Source: Flaccisagitta enflata
Taxonomy: Eukaryota; Chaetognatha; Sagittoidea; Aphragmophora
Length of the DNA: 64,000 nt
Direction of reading: 5' to 3'
Assembly (NCBI GenBank): GCA_965153355.1
Contig: OZ231126.1
Coordinates: forward strand, 92,814,001 to 92,878,000
A program made the position numbers and the translations under genes. Below, piece by piece: positions 8,277 to 21,560 of the stretch. The notes under the pieces were generated by a model. It was not told where the DNA came from and ran no database searches. It worked only from the letters and a program-made list of their open reading frames with translations. Position 1 is the stretch's first letter. Each line of letters opens with the position of its first letter.

Positions 8277-9032
8277 TATGTCATATCATTTACCTATGTA
8301 GGACTTAAAACTGTTGCTCATCTGTTAAATCTTTGTGAAAATTTATTAATTTTGAGTCATCTTATCTCATCATTCTGTTTTCATCTAATCATGACTCTCG
8401 TATAAATATCATTTTCAAAAAAATGTCCTTGATCATGAAACAGATCTTTAACGCTATGATCCTTTAAATCATTGGTTCACTCAATGTAAGGATAATTCTA
8501 AGATTCAACTTAAAGATAAAGTAGTTTGGGATATGTTCATGTTGAACATTTGTTTTTGATTAAGCAAATGTTTAGTTTTAAGTTACATTAAGTCAAAGTG
8601 ACGTTACATTAAGTCAAAGCGACATTCGATCTTATTTGCTTTGAAATATTGAGTTGATATTGGTGAGTTGAAATGAATGATTGGTTGCTCAATCTATTCA
8701 ATCTATTCGCCATTCAAATTTCGATGCAACGACAAGTTCAGTAAATTCCTGGTTACTGATATTGTATTTCGTATTTCTTTAAAAAAGTAGTAGTCTGTTC
8801 GTTTGTTTGTTTAAAACCTTCTCATATCTTTTGAACTAGAATTTTATGAAACTTTGCTGGTGTTGTTTATAGGTCAATAGGAGCTTGTGTGCCAATTTTC
8901 AAAAAAATTCATAAACTTTTACTACCCTTTGCCTATTATTTTTGTAGTAATATTTTGCTGGGACTTAGGTGGTTTACACAGGTAGATGGTAGTAAAAGTA
9001 TGTGAATTTTTTCCTAATTTGGTACAGTGGTA
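8277..9032. other. AT-rich intergenic stretch without a gene
   Basis: No coding frame. Bases about 8780-8990 are the reverse complement of sequence near 1795-1830 (shared TTTACTACCCTTTGCCTATT) and belong to that dispersed repeat family. Confidence 0.6.
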
Positions 9033-9590
9033 CAGTGTCGTCTAGACTTGGAAATATGGGGGATTTCATTAAAGGAAGACAAATTTACTTAAGAGACTGA
9101 TATTTGGGATATAGACTAATAAAAGGATGCTTTATTGCCCATGGGTGTTTGTTGCTATGGAAACACATTTCTACGTATTCACGCAAAAGTATAGATATTT
9201 TGAGAAATTTTTGAGGGAATATTGTTTAAGATAAAATTTACTACAACTTTCTCACAATATGTTCTGTAAGAATATTGCTCGTTTTGCAGTTGTTAGGGAG
9301 CATAACTATGTGTGACAACCCTGTGATGCTCCCTAGCAACCGCCAAACTAGCGATATTCTTACAGAACATATTATGGGAAAGTTGTAGCAAATTTTATTT
9401 TAAACAATGTTCCCTCAAAAAAAATTCTCAAAATATTGATACTTTAGCGTAAATACGTAGAAATGAGTTTCCATGCCAACCAACACCCATGGGCAATAAA
9501 GCATCCTTTTATTAGTTTATATTTCATATATCAGTCTCTTAAGTTTATTTGTCTTCCTGTAATGAATTACCCCGTATTCCCAAGTCTAGA
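9033..9590. mobile_element. 558-bp long-arm foldback element
   Basis: Two arms of about 260 bp are near-perfect inverted copies (GGAAGACAAATTTACTTAAG against CTTAAGTTTATTTGTCTTCC, and so on to the centre near 9310). The outer end matches the 7768-8276 element (GTCGTCTAGACTTGGAAATA), so it is the same superfamily; the right terminus is truncated at GTCTAGA. A degraded internal fragment is at 52258-52345. Confidence 0.85.
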
Positions 9591-9835
9591 TATTAGCTCA
9601 TTAATGTAGTAATACGTTACTAGAACTTAGGCGATTTATACAGAGGATTGGAGTGGATGAAATTTTTTACTTGCTTCTTTGCATCCTGATTTTTCTTTAG
9701 GTTTGCCATTATGGATTTCAAGATTCATCTTCAACTACTGTCATCATCTTCAATTACTGTCATTATCTTCAAGTTCTGTCATCATCTTCAAAAAAATTTT
9801 TTTTTAATTTCTTATGGGAATTTTTTTTGTATTGA

Positions 9836-9900
9836 TCATCGAGTCGCGATGAGAAAGCTTCAATAATTGCGGTCCCCCGTCGGGGACTTAATGTATGTGT
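9836..9900. repeat. Hairpin repeat fragment (GAAAGCTTCAATAATT type)
   Basis: TCGCGATGAGAAAGCTTCAA followed by TAATTGCGGTCCCCCGTCGGGGAC matches, in its outer half, the hairpin unit at 63056-63135. The inner stem differs between the two copies. Confidence 0.55.
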
Positions 9901-9956
9901 GGAAAAGCGGCACGTATGCCTTTGTCACTTTTCTTCTTAAATGCTATAATCCAAAA

Positions 9957-10085
9957 ATTCATCATTGACTGATGAATTTTTGCCATACTGGTGAATTTTC
10001 ACCCACTTAGTGAAAATTCGCCAACCCGGTGAATTTTTGCCTACCTGGTGAATTTTTGCAGAGCTGACAAATTTACGCCAACCAG
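9957..10085 (+). repeat. 19-bp satellite, second array
   Basis: Diverged copies of the GGTGAATTTTTGCCTACCT unit, related to 7575-7735. Two units are present in inverted sense (GTGAAAATTCGCC). Confidence 0.75.
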
Positions 10086-10217
10086 TTTGGAATACTTATT
10101 TAGTTTCTACCCTAAAGAATGGGGTTTGGATGAATTATCAAAATGATTGTTTTGGAATATTCTTTTATTTTCATCCTTAAAGGAAATATTAATTTAGCTT
10201 CTACCCAAGAGGATGGT

Positions 10218-11125
10218 ACTTGAAATGAAAACTTGAAATGAATACTTGAAATGAATACTTGAAATAAATACTTGAAATGAATACTTGAAGTGAATACTCG
10301 AAATGAATACTCGAAATGAATACTCGAAATGAATACTCGAAATGAATACTCGAAATGAATACTCGAAATGAATACTCGAAATGAATACTCGAAATGAATA
10401 CTCGAAATGAATACTCGAAATGAATACTCGAAATGAATACTCGAAATGAATACTCGAAATGAATACTCGAAATGAATACTCGAAATGAATACTGAAATGA
10501 ATACTCAAAATGAATATCGAAATGAATACTCGAAATGAATACTCAAAATGAATACTCGAAATGAATACAAGTTAGATACTGAAATAGATATGAAATGAAT
10601 ACTCGAAATGAATACTCGGAATGAATACTCGAAATGAATACACAAAGGTAAAAATATCAGAAATGAATATAAAAATGAATACAAAATGAATACTCAGAAA
10701 TGAATATAAAATGAATACTGAAATGAATACTGAAATGGATACAAAATGAATACTAAAATGAATACTCAGAAATGAATACTCAAAATAGATAGAAATGAAT
10801 ACTCGAAATGAATACTCGAAATGAATACTCGAAATGAATACTCGAAATGAATACTCGAAATGAATACTCGAAATGAATACTCGAAATGAATACTCGAAAT
10901 GAATACTCGAAATGAATACTCGAAATGAATACTCGAAATGAATACTCGAAATGAATACTCGAAATGAATACTCGAAATGAATACTCAAAATGAATACTCA
11001 AAATGAATACTCAAAATGAATACTCAAAATGAATACTCAAAATGAATACTCGAAATGAATACTCGAAATGAATACTCAAAATGAATACTCAAAATGAATA
11101 CTCAAAATGAATACTCAAAATGAAT
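10218..11125 (+). repeat. 13-bp satellite (CGAAATGAATACT), about 70 copies
   Basis: Tandem 13-bp units, mostly CGAAATGAATACT, with CAAAATGAATACT variants clustered at the right end and an irregular zone at 10490-10790. Because 13 is not a multiple of 3, translations show a 13-residue repeat (SIHFEYSFRVFIS), which is an artefact. The unit is contained in the boundary block CGAAATGAATATTTCGAAC of the 28-bp array further right. Confidence 0.95.
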
Positions 11126-12170
11126 CAAGAGGATAGACAGTCGTCAAGAGGATAGACAGTCGTCAAGAGGATAGACAGTCGTCAAGAGGATAGACAGTCG
11201 TCAAGAGGATAGACAGTTGTCAAGAGGATGGACAGTCGTCAAGAGGATAGACAGTTGTCAAGAGGATAGACAGTCGTCAAGAGGATAGACAGTCGTCAAG
11301 AGGGTAGACAGTCGTCAAGAGGATAGACAGTCGTCAAGAGGATAGACAGTCGTCAAGAGGATAGACAGTCGTCAAGAGGATAGATAGTCGTCAAGAGAAT
11401 AGACAGTCGTCAAGAGAATAGACAGTCGTCAAGAGAATAGACAGTCGTCAAGAGGGTAGACAGTCGTCAAGAGGGTAGACAGTTGTCAAGAGGGTAGACA
11501 GTCGTCAAGAGGGTAGACAGTCGTCAAGAGGGTAGACAGTTGTCAAGAGGATAGACAGTCGTCAAGAGGATAGACAGTCGTCAAGAGGATAGACAGTCGT
11601 CAAGAGGATTGACAGTCGTCAAGAGGATAGACAGTTGTCAAGAGGATAGACAGTCGTCAAGAGGATAGACAGTCATCAAGAGGATAGACAGTCATCAAGA
11701 GGATAGACAATCGTCAAGAGGATAGACAGTCGTCAAGAGGATAGACAGTCGTCAAGAGGATAGACAGTCGTCAAGAGGATAGACAGTCGTCAAGAGGATA
11801 GACAGTCGTCAAGAGGATAGACAGTCGTCAAGAGGATAGACAGTCTTCACAAGGATAGTCTTCAAAAGGAAAGAGTCTTGAAAATTCAAGAGGATAGACA
11901 GTTGTCAAGAGGATAGACAGTTGTCAAGAGGATAGACAGTTGTCCAGAGGATAGACAGTTGTCCAGAGGATAGACAGTTGTCAAGAGGATAGACAGTTGT
12001 CAAGAGGATAGACAGTTGTCAAGAGGATAGACAGTTGTCAAGAGGATGGACAGTTGTCAAGAGGATGGACAGTTGTCAATAGGATGGACAGTTGTCAAGA
12101 GGATGGACAGTTGTCAAGAGGATGGACAGTTGTCAAGAGGATGGACAAATGTCAAGTGGATGGACAGTTG
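11122..12170 (+). repeat. 19-bp satellite, copy 1 (TCAAGAGGATAGACAGTCG)
   Basis: About 55 tandem 19-bp units that abut the 13-bp array with no spacer. Variants are clustered: GTCG units dominate the left, GTTG units the right, GGGTAGACAG units around 11450-11540, and GGATGGACAG at the end, which points to local amplification. Confidence 0.95.
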
Positions 12171-14160
12171 TCGACAACTTGTTTCAAACCATTCTGCATT
12201 TTCCAAGAGGTTCTCATTTATCTCAGGTCATACCATTCTGCACTTCCCAATGTATTTTTTTTAGGTGCAACAAAGCACCTCTAACTGGCTGTGTCCGTTG
12301 TTTGGTTGGTCGGTCGGGTAACGCATTTGTTTGACGATCCACACATCATACCTTATTGACCTACTTGGCCTTGTTTCAAACTATTTTGCACTTGCCTTTG
12401 TCATCATGAGCATTATTGCTAATCAATTAGTTAGAATTCTTTGGCCCAAATGAATCTTTTGGATATTTCATTTAAACACCTCGCTACATGATAAGAATTA
12501 AATGAATAACCAAATTTTTCAGAAAAAATTTGAAATAAGTCTCAACATTGTAAACATATGGATTTAAATTATGACATCAAAAGGGTCTGATCCAAATAAT
12601 TTCTCTGGTTCGGAGTTTCATGAAGAAATCATTTTTAATGGAGGAATCATTCAATATGAAGCATTTTCCCACTAAACACTCCAATTTAATTGATTTATTT
12701 GAAATTTTCATTTAGATTTTTCTCTACATAGTAGGGTTCAAATGATCTCTTAATGATAATCAAATAAAAGCATCATTTGAAATGATTTCTTTAAGACGCT
12801 CCAAGCCAGAGAAATCCTTTAGATGGGAGCATTTTGCTGTAATCATTTAAATCGATATGGTTTAGAATGTTATGAAGTAGTCATTTCTAATGTTTTCTCT
12901 GAAACATCTGGATTGTTCATAACCTATCATGTTGTGAGGTGTTTAAATGAAATATCAAAAAGATTCATTTGAGCTAAAGAACTCATTAATTAGGCATAAT
13001 GCTCATGATGACAAGGGGAAATGTAATATGGTTTGAAGAGTAGAAATAAATACATTGAGTAGTGCAGAATGGTACAACATGAGTCAAATAAAGATCAATA
13101 AGGAAATGCAGAATGACATGAAACAAATGAAAACCTATTGGAAAATGCAGAATGCAAAATGGTTTAAAACGAATCAAATGGGAACCCTGTGAGAAATGCA
13201 GAATAGTTTGACACTAGTCAAATAAGAACCGTTAGGGAAATGCAGAATAGTTTGACATGAGTCAAAGTAACCCATTGGGAAATGCAGAATTGTTCAACAC
13301 GAGTCAAATCAGACCCATTGGGAAATGCAGAATGGTTTGACACAGTCAAATAAGAAGGAATAAGAAATGACTGATAGATATAAAACATATTATGATTGAG
13401 CCAATCAGATATGTTATGATGGAATCATTCGGAATACCAATTTAGTCTCAAGTATGATTGGGGCTGTTGTGTTTTGGCTGAGGAGTATGTAGCCTGCTCT
13501 GGAACTTTAATCTCATTTGCATATTGTGGCAATCCATGTTTCCATTAAAAACTTAGTTGTATCTTGATGAATTGTTGTGTGACTTGGTACCTGTATACTG
13601 TAGACGTAGGAGATTAGCTCAATGATGTTATTTTATGGGATTTCCATCTCACATGGTCGTTAGGTGGTGTTAATGGTCTTGACCTTTGAGGATCTTTCCA
13701 TATCTTCATGGATGATATGGTTCAAGGAAAATCCTAAAATAGTATGCTGTTGGCTTTACAAGATTCCCTGCCATGCTTTTGGTATACTCTGACTGCAGCT
13801 TCCAGAGGCTAGTTCCTCATGCCTAACTCTCTGACAGAGTGAGAGATAGATGAGCCTTTTGAGGTACCTATCATCTATCCACACTGGTGAGCATGGCAGG
13901 TGTTGAACTGTTAGAATCTCCTCAAGTCAATTTAGAAGGCTGCCAGCAGCAGGGGTGTCTCCCCAAATGGTATGAAATCCTGTGGAAAAAAAGAGCTATA
14001 TAGGTGTCTACGGACGAATTGAATGCTGAGCTTGGTATGTAATGTGACCTCGAGTGAGCGATACCCTGCAGAAAGTGCTGGCTATTGGCCTGGGCAACTC
14101 CTGCAGCGTGAAAGGAACAAAACACTAATCGAAATGACTAATTTGGAATATTCATTTCGA
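12171..14160. repeat. Segmental duplication, unique core of copy 1
   Basis: This 2-kb non-satellite core is repeated at 19361-21560 with only scattered substitutions and indels, so the duplication is recent. It contains a TCG-type repeat at 12263-12375 and diverged 41-bp repeats (GGGAAATGCAGAATNGTTTG..) at about 13040-13370. Both copies conserve a 67-codon minus-strand frame (13922-14125), but identity outside it is equally high, so it is no evidence of a gene. I see no other coding signal. Confidence 0.9.
12263..12375 (+). repeat. TCG-type repeat, variant hairpin AGGTGC..GCACCT
   Basis: Hairpin AGGTGC-AACAAA-GCACCT, then TCTAACTGGCTGTGTCCG, a GGTCGGTCGG run, AACGCATTTG and a closing TACTTGGCCTTGTT. 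Same plan as the TCG family but with a different, still self-complementary, terminal stem. Confidence 0.75.
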
Positions 14161-17076
14161 CCCTACCCTATAAAGTAGGGTTCAAAAGAACTAATAAGAT
14201 GGAATCTTTTGAATAAAACAATTTGGAGTGAATCATTTGGATTGAAGCGTTTGGAATAATCATTTTGATTGAAGTGTTTAGAGGGAATCATTTGGATTGA
14301 AGTGTTTGGAGGGAATCATTTGGATTGAAGTGTTTGGAGGGAATCATTTGGATTGAACTGTTTGGAGAGAATCATTTGGATTGAAGTGTTTGGAGGGAAT
14401 TGTTTGGATTGAAGTGTTTGGAGGGAACTGTCTGTTTTGATTAAAATTATTTGGATTGAGGTAGTGGAGAGAACCCCTTGGATTGAAGTGTTTGGAGGGA
14501 ATCCTTTGGTTGAAGTGTTTGGTGGGAATCATTTCTGTTTTGAGGTCATTTAGATCTGAGTGTTTTGAAGAAGTCATTTCAATTTGAGTGTTTTGAAGGA
14601 GCCAATTCAATTTGAGTGTTTTGAAGGAGTCATTTCAATTTGAGTGTTTCAAAGGAGTCATTTCAATTTGAGTGTTTCAAAGGAGTCATTTCGATTTGAG
14701 TGTTTAAAAGTAGTCACTTCGATTTGAGTGTTTAAAAGTAGTCATTTTGATTTGAGTGTTTCGAAGGAGTCATTTCGATTTGAGTGTTTTGAAGGAGTAA
14801 AGTTCATTTGAACCCTACCTTATAAGGTAGGGTCGAAATGAATATTTCGAACAAATCATTTCAATTTGAAAGTTTTGAAGGAGTCATTTCGATTTGAGTG
14901 TTTCGAAGGAGTAAAGTTCATTTGAACCCTCTCTTATAGGGTAGGGTCGAAATGAATATTTCGAACAAATCATTTCAATTTGAGTGTTTCAAAGCAGTCA
15001 TTTTGATTTGGGGGTTTTGAAGGAATCATTTCAATTTTGGTGTTTTGAAGGAATCATTTTGATTTGAGTGTTTCGAAGGAGTAAAATTCATTTGAACCGT
15101 ACCTTAAAGGGTAGGGTCAAAATGAATATCTCAAACGAATCATTTTAATTTGAATGTTTCAAAGGAGTCATTTTGATTTGAGTGTTTCGAAGGAGTCATT
15201 TCAATTTGAGTGTTTCGAAGGAGTCATTTCAATTTGAGTGTTTCGAAGGAGTCATTTCGATTTGAGTGTTTCGAAGGAGTCATTTTGATTTGAGTGTTTC
15301 GAAGGAGTGAAATTCATTTTAACCCTACCTTATAGGGTAGGGTCGTAATGAATATTTTGAACGAATTATTTCGATTTGAGTGTTTCAGTGAGTCATTTCG
15401 ATTTGAGTGTTTCAAAGGAGTCATTTCGATTTGAGTGTTTCAAAGAAGTCATTTTGATTTGAGTATTTATGACAAATCATTTCAATTTTAATGTTTCAAA
15501 GGAGTTATTTCGATTTGAGTGTTTCGATGGAGTAAAGTTCATTTGAACCCTACCTTATAGGGTAGGGTCGAAATGAATATTTCGAACAATTCATTTCAAT
15601 TTGAGTGTTTTGAAGCAGTCATTTCGATTTTAGTGTTTCGAAGGAGTCTTTTCGATTTTAGTGTTTTGAAGGAGTCATTTCGATTTGAGTGTTTTGAAGG
15701 AGTCATTTCCATTTGAGTGTTTCGAAGGAGTCATTTTGATTTTCGTGTTTTGAGGAGTCATTTCAATTTTAGTGTTTAGAAGGAGTCATTTCAATTTGAG
15801 TCATTTCAATTTTAGTGTTTTGAAGCAGTCATTTTGATTTGGGTGTTTCGAAGGAGCCATTTCGATTTGAGTGTTTCGAAGGAGTCATTTCGATTTGAGT
15901 GTTTGGAAGGAGTAAAGTTCATTTGAACCCTACCTTAAAGGGTAGGGTTGAAATGAATATTTCAAACAAATCATTTCAATTTGAAGGTTTCAAAGGAGTC
16001 ATTTCAATTTTAGTGTTTCGAAGGAGTCATTTCAATTTTAGTGTTTCGAAGGAGTCATTTTAATTTGAGTGTTTGGAAGGAGTAAAGTTCATTTGAACCC
16101 TACCTTATACGGTAGAGTCGAAATGAATATTTCAAACAATTCATTCCAATTTGAGTGTTTCGAAGCAGTCATTTCGATTTTAGTGTTTTGAAGGAGTCAT
16201 TTCGATTTTAGTGTTTCAAAGGAGTCATTTCGATTTTAGTGTTTCAAAGGAGTCATTTCGATTTTAGTGTTTCGAAGGAGTCATTTCGATTTGAGTGTTT
16301 TGAAGGAGTCATTTCGATTTGAGGTTTTTAAGGAGTCATTTTGGTTGAGTGTTTCAAGAGTCACTTTGATTTAGTGTTTCAAGGAGTCATTTTGATTTGA
16401 GTGTTTCAAAGGAGTCATTTCGATTTGAGTGTTTCGAAGGAGTCATTTCGATTTGAGTGTTTCGAAGGAGTCATTTCGATTTGAGTGTTTCGAAGGAGTC
16501 ATTTCGATTTGAGTGTTTCGAAGGAGTCATTTAGATTTGAGTGTTTCGAAGGAGTCATTTCAATTTTAGTGTTTCGAAGGGGTAAAGTTCATTTGAACCC
16601 TACCTTAAAGGGTAGGGTTGAAATGAATATTTCAAACAAATCATTTCAATTTGAAGGTTTCAAAGGAGTCATTTCAATTTTAGTGTTTTGAAGGAGTCAT
16701 TTTGATTTTAGTGTTTCGAAGGAGTCATTTCAATTTTAGTGTTTCGAAGGGGTAAAGTTCATTTGAACCCTACCTTAAAGGGTAGGGTTGAAATGAATAT
16801 TTCAAACAAATCATTTCAATTTTAAGGTTTCAAAGGAGTCATTTCAATTTTAGTGTTTCGAAGGAGTCATTTCAATTTTAGTGTTTCCAAGGAGTCATTT
16901 CGATTTGAGTGTTTCAAAGAAGTCATTTCAATTTGAGTCATTTCAATTTGAGTGTTTCGAAGCAGTCATTTCGATTTGGGTGTTTCGAAGGAGCCATTTC
17001 GATTTGAGTGTTTTGAAGGAGTCATTTCGATTTGAGTGTTTGGAAGGAGTAAAGTTCATTTGAACCCTACCTTATT
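14161..17076 (+). repeat. 28-bp satellite with higher-order boundary blocks, copy 1
   Basis: Units of 28 bp (AGTCATTTCGATTTGAGTGT plus TTCGAAGG), starting with a GGATTGAAG/TTTGGAGGG variant at 14220-14520. Every roughly 150-300 bp a conserved block interrupts: GGAGTAAAGTTCATTTGAAC, CCTACCTTATAGGGTAGGGT, then CGAAATGAATATTTCGAAC. The CCCTACC..GGTAGGG part is a palindrome. Confidence 0.95.
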
Positions 17077-17893
<817 letters not shown>

Positions 17894-18296
17894 GGGTAGG
17901 GTCGAAATGAATATTTCAAACAAATCATTCCAATTTGAATGTTTCAAAGGAGTCATTTCGATTTGAGTGTTTCGAAGGAGTCATTCTGATTTGAGTGTTT
18001 CGAAGGAGTCATTTCAAGTTGAGTGTTTCGAAGGAGTCATTTTAATTTGAGTGTTTGGAAGGAGTCATTTCGATTTTAGTGTTTCGAAGGAGTAAAGTTC
18101 ATTTGAACCCTACCTTATAGGGTAGGGTCGAAATGAATATTTAAAACAAATCATTTCAATTTGAAGGTTTCAAAGGAGTCATTTCGATTTTAGTGTTTCG
18201 AAGGAGTCATTTTGATTTGAGTGTTTTGAAGAAGTCATTTCAATTTGGGTGTTTAAAAGGAGTCACTTTGATTTTAGTGTTTCAAACGAATCATTT
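17894..18296 (+). repeat. 28-bp satellite, continuation after the insertion
   Basis: Same unit and boundary blocks as 14161-17076; ends directly at the next 19-bp array, within a shared TCAAGAGG. Confidence 0.95.
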
Positions 18297-19360
18297 CAAG
18301 AGGATAGACAGTTGTCAAGAGGATAGACAGTTGTCAAGAGGATAGACAGTCGTCCAGAGGATAGACAGTCGTCAAGAGGATAGACAGTTGTCAAGAGGAT
18401 AGACAGTTGTCAAGAGGATGACAATGTCAAGAGGATAGACAGTCGTCAAGAGGACTGACAGTGCGTCAAGAGGAATCAGACATCTCGTCATACCAGCACT
18501 GACAAGTCGTCAAGAGGATAGACAGTTGTCAAGAGGACAGACAGTCGTCAAGAGGATAGACAGTCGTCAAGAGGATAGACAGTCGTCAAGAGGATAGACA
18601 GTCGTCAAGAGGATAGACAGTCGTCAAGAGGATAGACAGTACGTCAAGAGGATAGACAGTCGTCAAAGGATAGACAGTTGTCAAGAGGATAGACAGCGTC
18701 AAGAGGATGAGACAGTAGTGGGAGGATAGACAGTTCCAAGAGGATAGACAGTCGTCAGAGGATAGACAGTCGTCTGGAGGATAGACAGTCGTCAAGAGGA
18801 TAGACAGTCGTCAAGAGGATAGACAGTCGTCAAGAGGATAGACAGTTGTCAAGAGGATAGACAGTCGTCAAGAGGATAGACAGTTGTCAAGAGGATGGTC
18901 AGTTGTCAAGAGGATAGACAGTTGTCAAGAGGATAGACAGTTGTCAAGAGGATAGACAGTTGTCAAGAGGATAGACAGTTGTCAAGAGGATAGACAGTTG
19001 TCAAGAGGATAGACAGTTGTCAAGAGGATAGACAGTTGTCAAGAGGATAGACAGTTGTCAAGAGGATAGACAGTTGTCAAGAGGATAGACAGTTGTCAAG
19101 AGGATAGACAGTTGTCAAGAGGATAGACAGTTGTCAAGAGGATAGACAGTTGTCAAGAGGATAGACAGTTGTCAAGAGGATAGACAGTTGTCAAGAGGAT
19201 AGACAGTTGTCAAGAGGATAGACAGTTGTCAAGAGGATAGACAGTTGTCAAGAGGATAGACAGTTGTCAAGAGGATAGACAGTTGTCAAGAGGATAGACA
19301 GTTGTCAAGAGGATAGACAGTTGTCAAGTGGATGGACAGTTGTCAAGTGGATGGACAGTT
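18297..19360 (+). repeat. 19-bp satellite, copy 2
   Basis: Second array of TCAAGAGGATAGACAGTTG units. The zone 18415-18740 is disturbed by small indels and a short unrelated insertion near 18485-18505. The right part (18900-19330) is almost perfectly uniform GTTG-type, indicating very recent expansion. Confidence 0.95.
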
Positions 19361-19453
19361 GTCGACGACTCGTTTCAAACCATTCTGCATTTTCCAAGAG
19401 GTTCTCATTTATCTCAGGTCATACCATTCTGCACTTCCCAATGTATTTTTTTT

Positions 19454-19563
19454 AGGTGCAACAAAGCACCTCTAACTTGTGTCCGTTGGTTGGTCGATCG
19501 GTCGGGTAACGCATTTGTTCGACGATCCACACGTCGTACCTTATTGGCCTACTTGGCCTTGTT
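19454..19563 (+). repeat. TCG-type repeat (duplicate of 12263-12375)
   Basis: Same variant hairpin AGGTGC-AACAAA-GCACCT and body. It was carried along in the segmental duplication. Confidence 0.75.
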
Positions 19564-19687
19564 TCAAACCATTTTGCACTTCCCTTTGTCATCATGAGCA
19601 TTATTGCTAATCAATTAGTTAGAATTCTTTGGCCCAAATGAATCTTTTGGATATTTCATTTAAACACCTCGCTACATGATAAGAATT

Positions 19688-19942
19688 CATCTCGCTTTTT
19701 CTGTCGTAAATTTTTAGCTAAATTCAGTCCCATTTCCTAGGTCAGATCCTTTTCGTTTCTAGCCCGTATTTTGTAACAGGAATGTAGAAAATGTCTCAGC
19801 ATTAATTTGCGCAAATATTTATACTTTTTTCAAGGCTAGGGAAGCTTGATTTTTAATGACTGATAAAGTTTGAGCCTTGTAACTGGGTACCAGTTCTTTG
19901 TTATTGTCATTTTCAAGAATTTACGACAGTTTTCCTCTGATG
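19688..19942. mobile_element. 255-bp MITE present only in duplication copy 2
   Basis: Absent from the equivalent site near 12495. Inverted ends share CTGTCGTAAATT (left CTGTCGTAAATTTTTA, right AAGAATTTACGACAG), and AATT-like sequence borders both sides. The empty site in copy 1 shows that it arrived after the duplication. Confidence 0.75.
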
Positions 19943-21560
19943 AAATTAATAACCAAATTTTTCAAAAAAAATTTGAAATAAGTCTCAACCTTGTAAGAAT
20001 ATGGATTTAAATTATGACATCAAAAGGGTCTGATCCAAATAATTTCTCTGGTTTGGAGTTTCATGAAGAAATCATTTTTATTGGAGGAATCATTCAATAT
20101 GAAGCATTTTCCCACTAAACACTCCAATTTAATTGATTTATTTGAAATTTTCATTTAGATTTTTCTCTACATAGTAGGGTTCAAATGATCTCTTAATGAT
20201 AATCAAATAAAAGCATCATTTGAAATGATTTCTTTAAGACGCTCCAAGCCAGAGAAATCCTTTAGATGGGAGCATTTTGCTGTAATCATTTAAATCGATA
20301 TGGTTTAGAATGTTATGAAGTAGTCATTTCTAATGTTTTCTCTGAAACATCTGGATTGTTCATTTCATTCCTATCATGTTGTGAGGTGTTTAAATGAAAT
20401 ATCAAAAAGATTCATTTGGGCTAAAGAACTCTAATTAATTAGGCATAATGCTCATGATGACAAGGGGAAATGTAATATGGTTTGAAGAGTAGAAATAAAT
20501 ACATTGAGTAGTGCAGAATGGTACAACATGAGTCAAATAAAGATCAATAAGGAAATGCAGAATGACATGAAACAAATGGGAACCCTGTGAGAAATGCAGA
20601 ATAGTTTGACACTAGTCAAATAAGAACCCTAAGGGAAATGCAGAATAGTTTGACATAAGTCAAAGTAACCCATTGGGAAATGCAGAATTGTTCAACACGA
20701 GTCAAATCAGAACCCTTTGGGAAATGCAGAATGTTTTGACACAGTCAAATAAGAAGGAATAAGAAATGACTGATAGATATAAAACATATTATGATTGAGC
20801 CAATCAGATATGTTATGATGGAATCATTCGGAATACCAATTTAGTCTGTCAAGTATGATTGGGGCTGTTGTGTTTTGGCTGAGGAGTATGTAGCCAGCTC
20901 TGGAACTTTAATCTCATTTGCATATTGTGGCAATCCATGTTTCCATTAATAACTTAGTTGTATCTTGATGAATTGTTGTGTGACTTGGTACCCGTATACT
21001 GTAGACATAGGAGATTAGCTCAATGATGTTATTTTATGGGATTTCCATCTCACATGGTCGTTAGGTGGTGTTAATGGTCTTAACCTTTGAGGATCTTTCC
21101 ATATCTTCATGGATGATATGGTTCAAGGAAAATCCTAAAATAGTATGCTGTTGGCTTTACAAGATTCCCTGCCATGCTTTTGGTATACTCTGCCTGCAGC
21201 TTCCAGAGGCTAGTTCCTCATGCCTAACTCTCTGACAGAGTGAGAGATAGATGAGCCTTTTGAGGTACCTATCATCTATCCACACTGGTGAGCATGGCAG
21301 GTGTTGAACTGTTAGAATCTCCTCAAGTCAATTTAGAAGGCTGCCAGCAGCAGGGGTGTCTCCCCAAATGGCATGAAATCCTGTGGAAAAAAAGAGCCAT
21401 ATAGGTGTCTACGGACAAATTGAATGCTGAGCTTGGTATGTAATGTGACCTTGAGTGAGCGATACCCTGCAGAAAGTGCTGGCTATTGGCCCGGGCAACT
21501 CCTGCAGCGTGAAAGGAACAAAACACTAATCAAAATGACTAATTTGGAATATTCTTTTCG

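Larger units (their letters stand above)
19361..21560. repeat. Segmental duplication, unique core of copy 2
   Basis: Matches 12171-14160 in order, at an offset of about 7.19 kb on the left and 7.40 kb on the right. The change of offset comes from a 255-bp insertion at 19688-19942, partly offset by loss of about 55 bp in the 41-bp repeats near 20570. Confidence 0.9.

Noticed and set aside
10194-11001. Minus-strand frames with SIHFEYSFRVFIS repeats
   Set aside because: 13-bp satellite; the 13-residue protein period is arithmetic, not biology.
11122-12170. CRISPR-like regular repeat appearance
   Set aside because: Units are contiguous 19-mers with no spacers, in a eukaryotic setting with introns; it is a satellite.
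13922-14125. 67-codon minus-strand frame conserved at 21323-21526 with four substitutions
   Set aside because: Both copies belong to a recent segmental duplication whose non-coding parts are equally conserved; no family resemblance.
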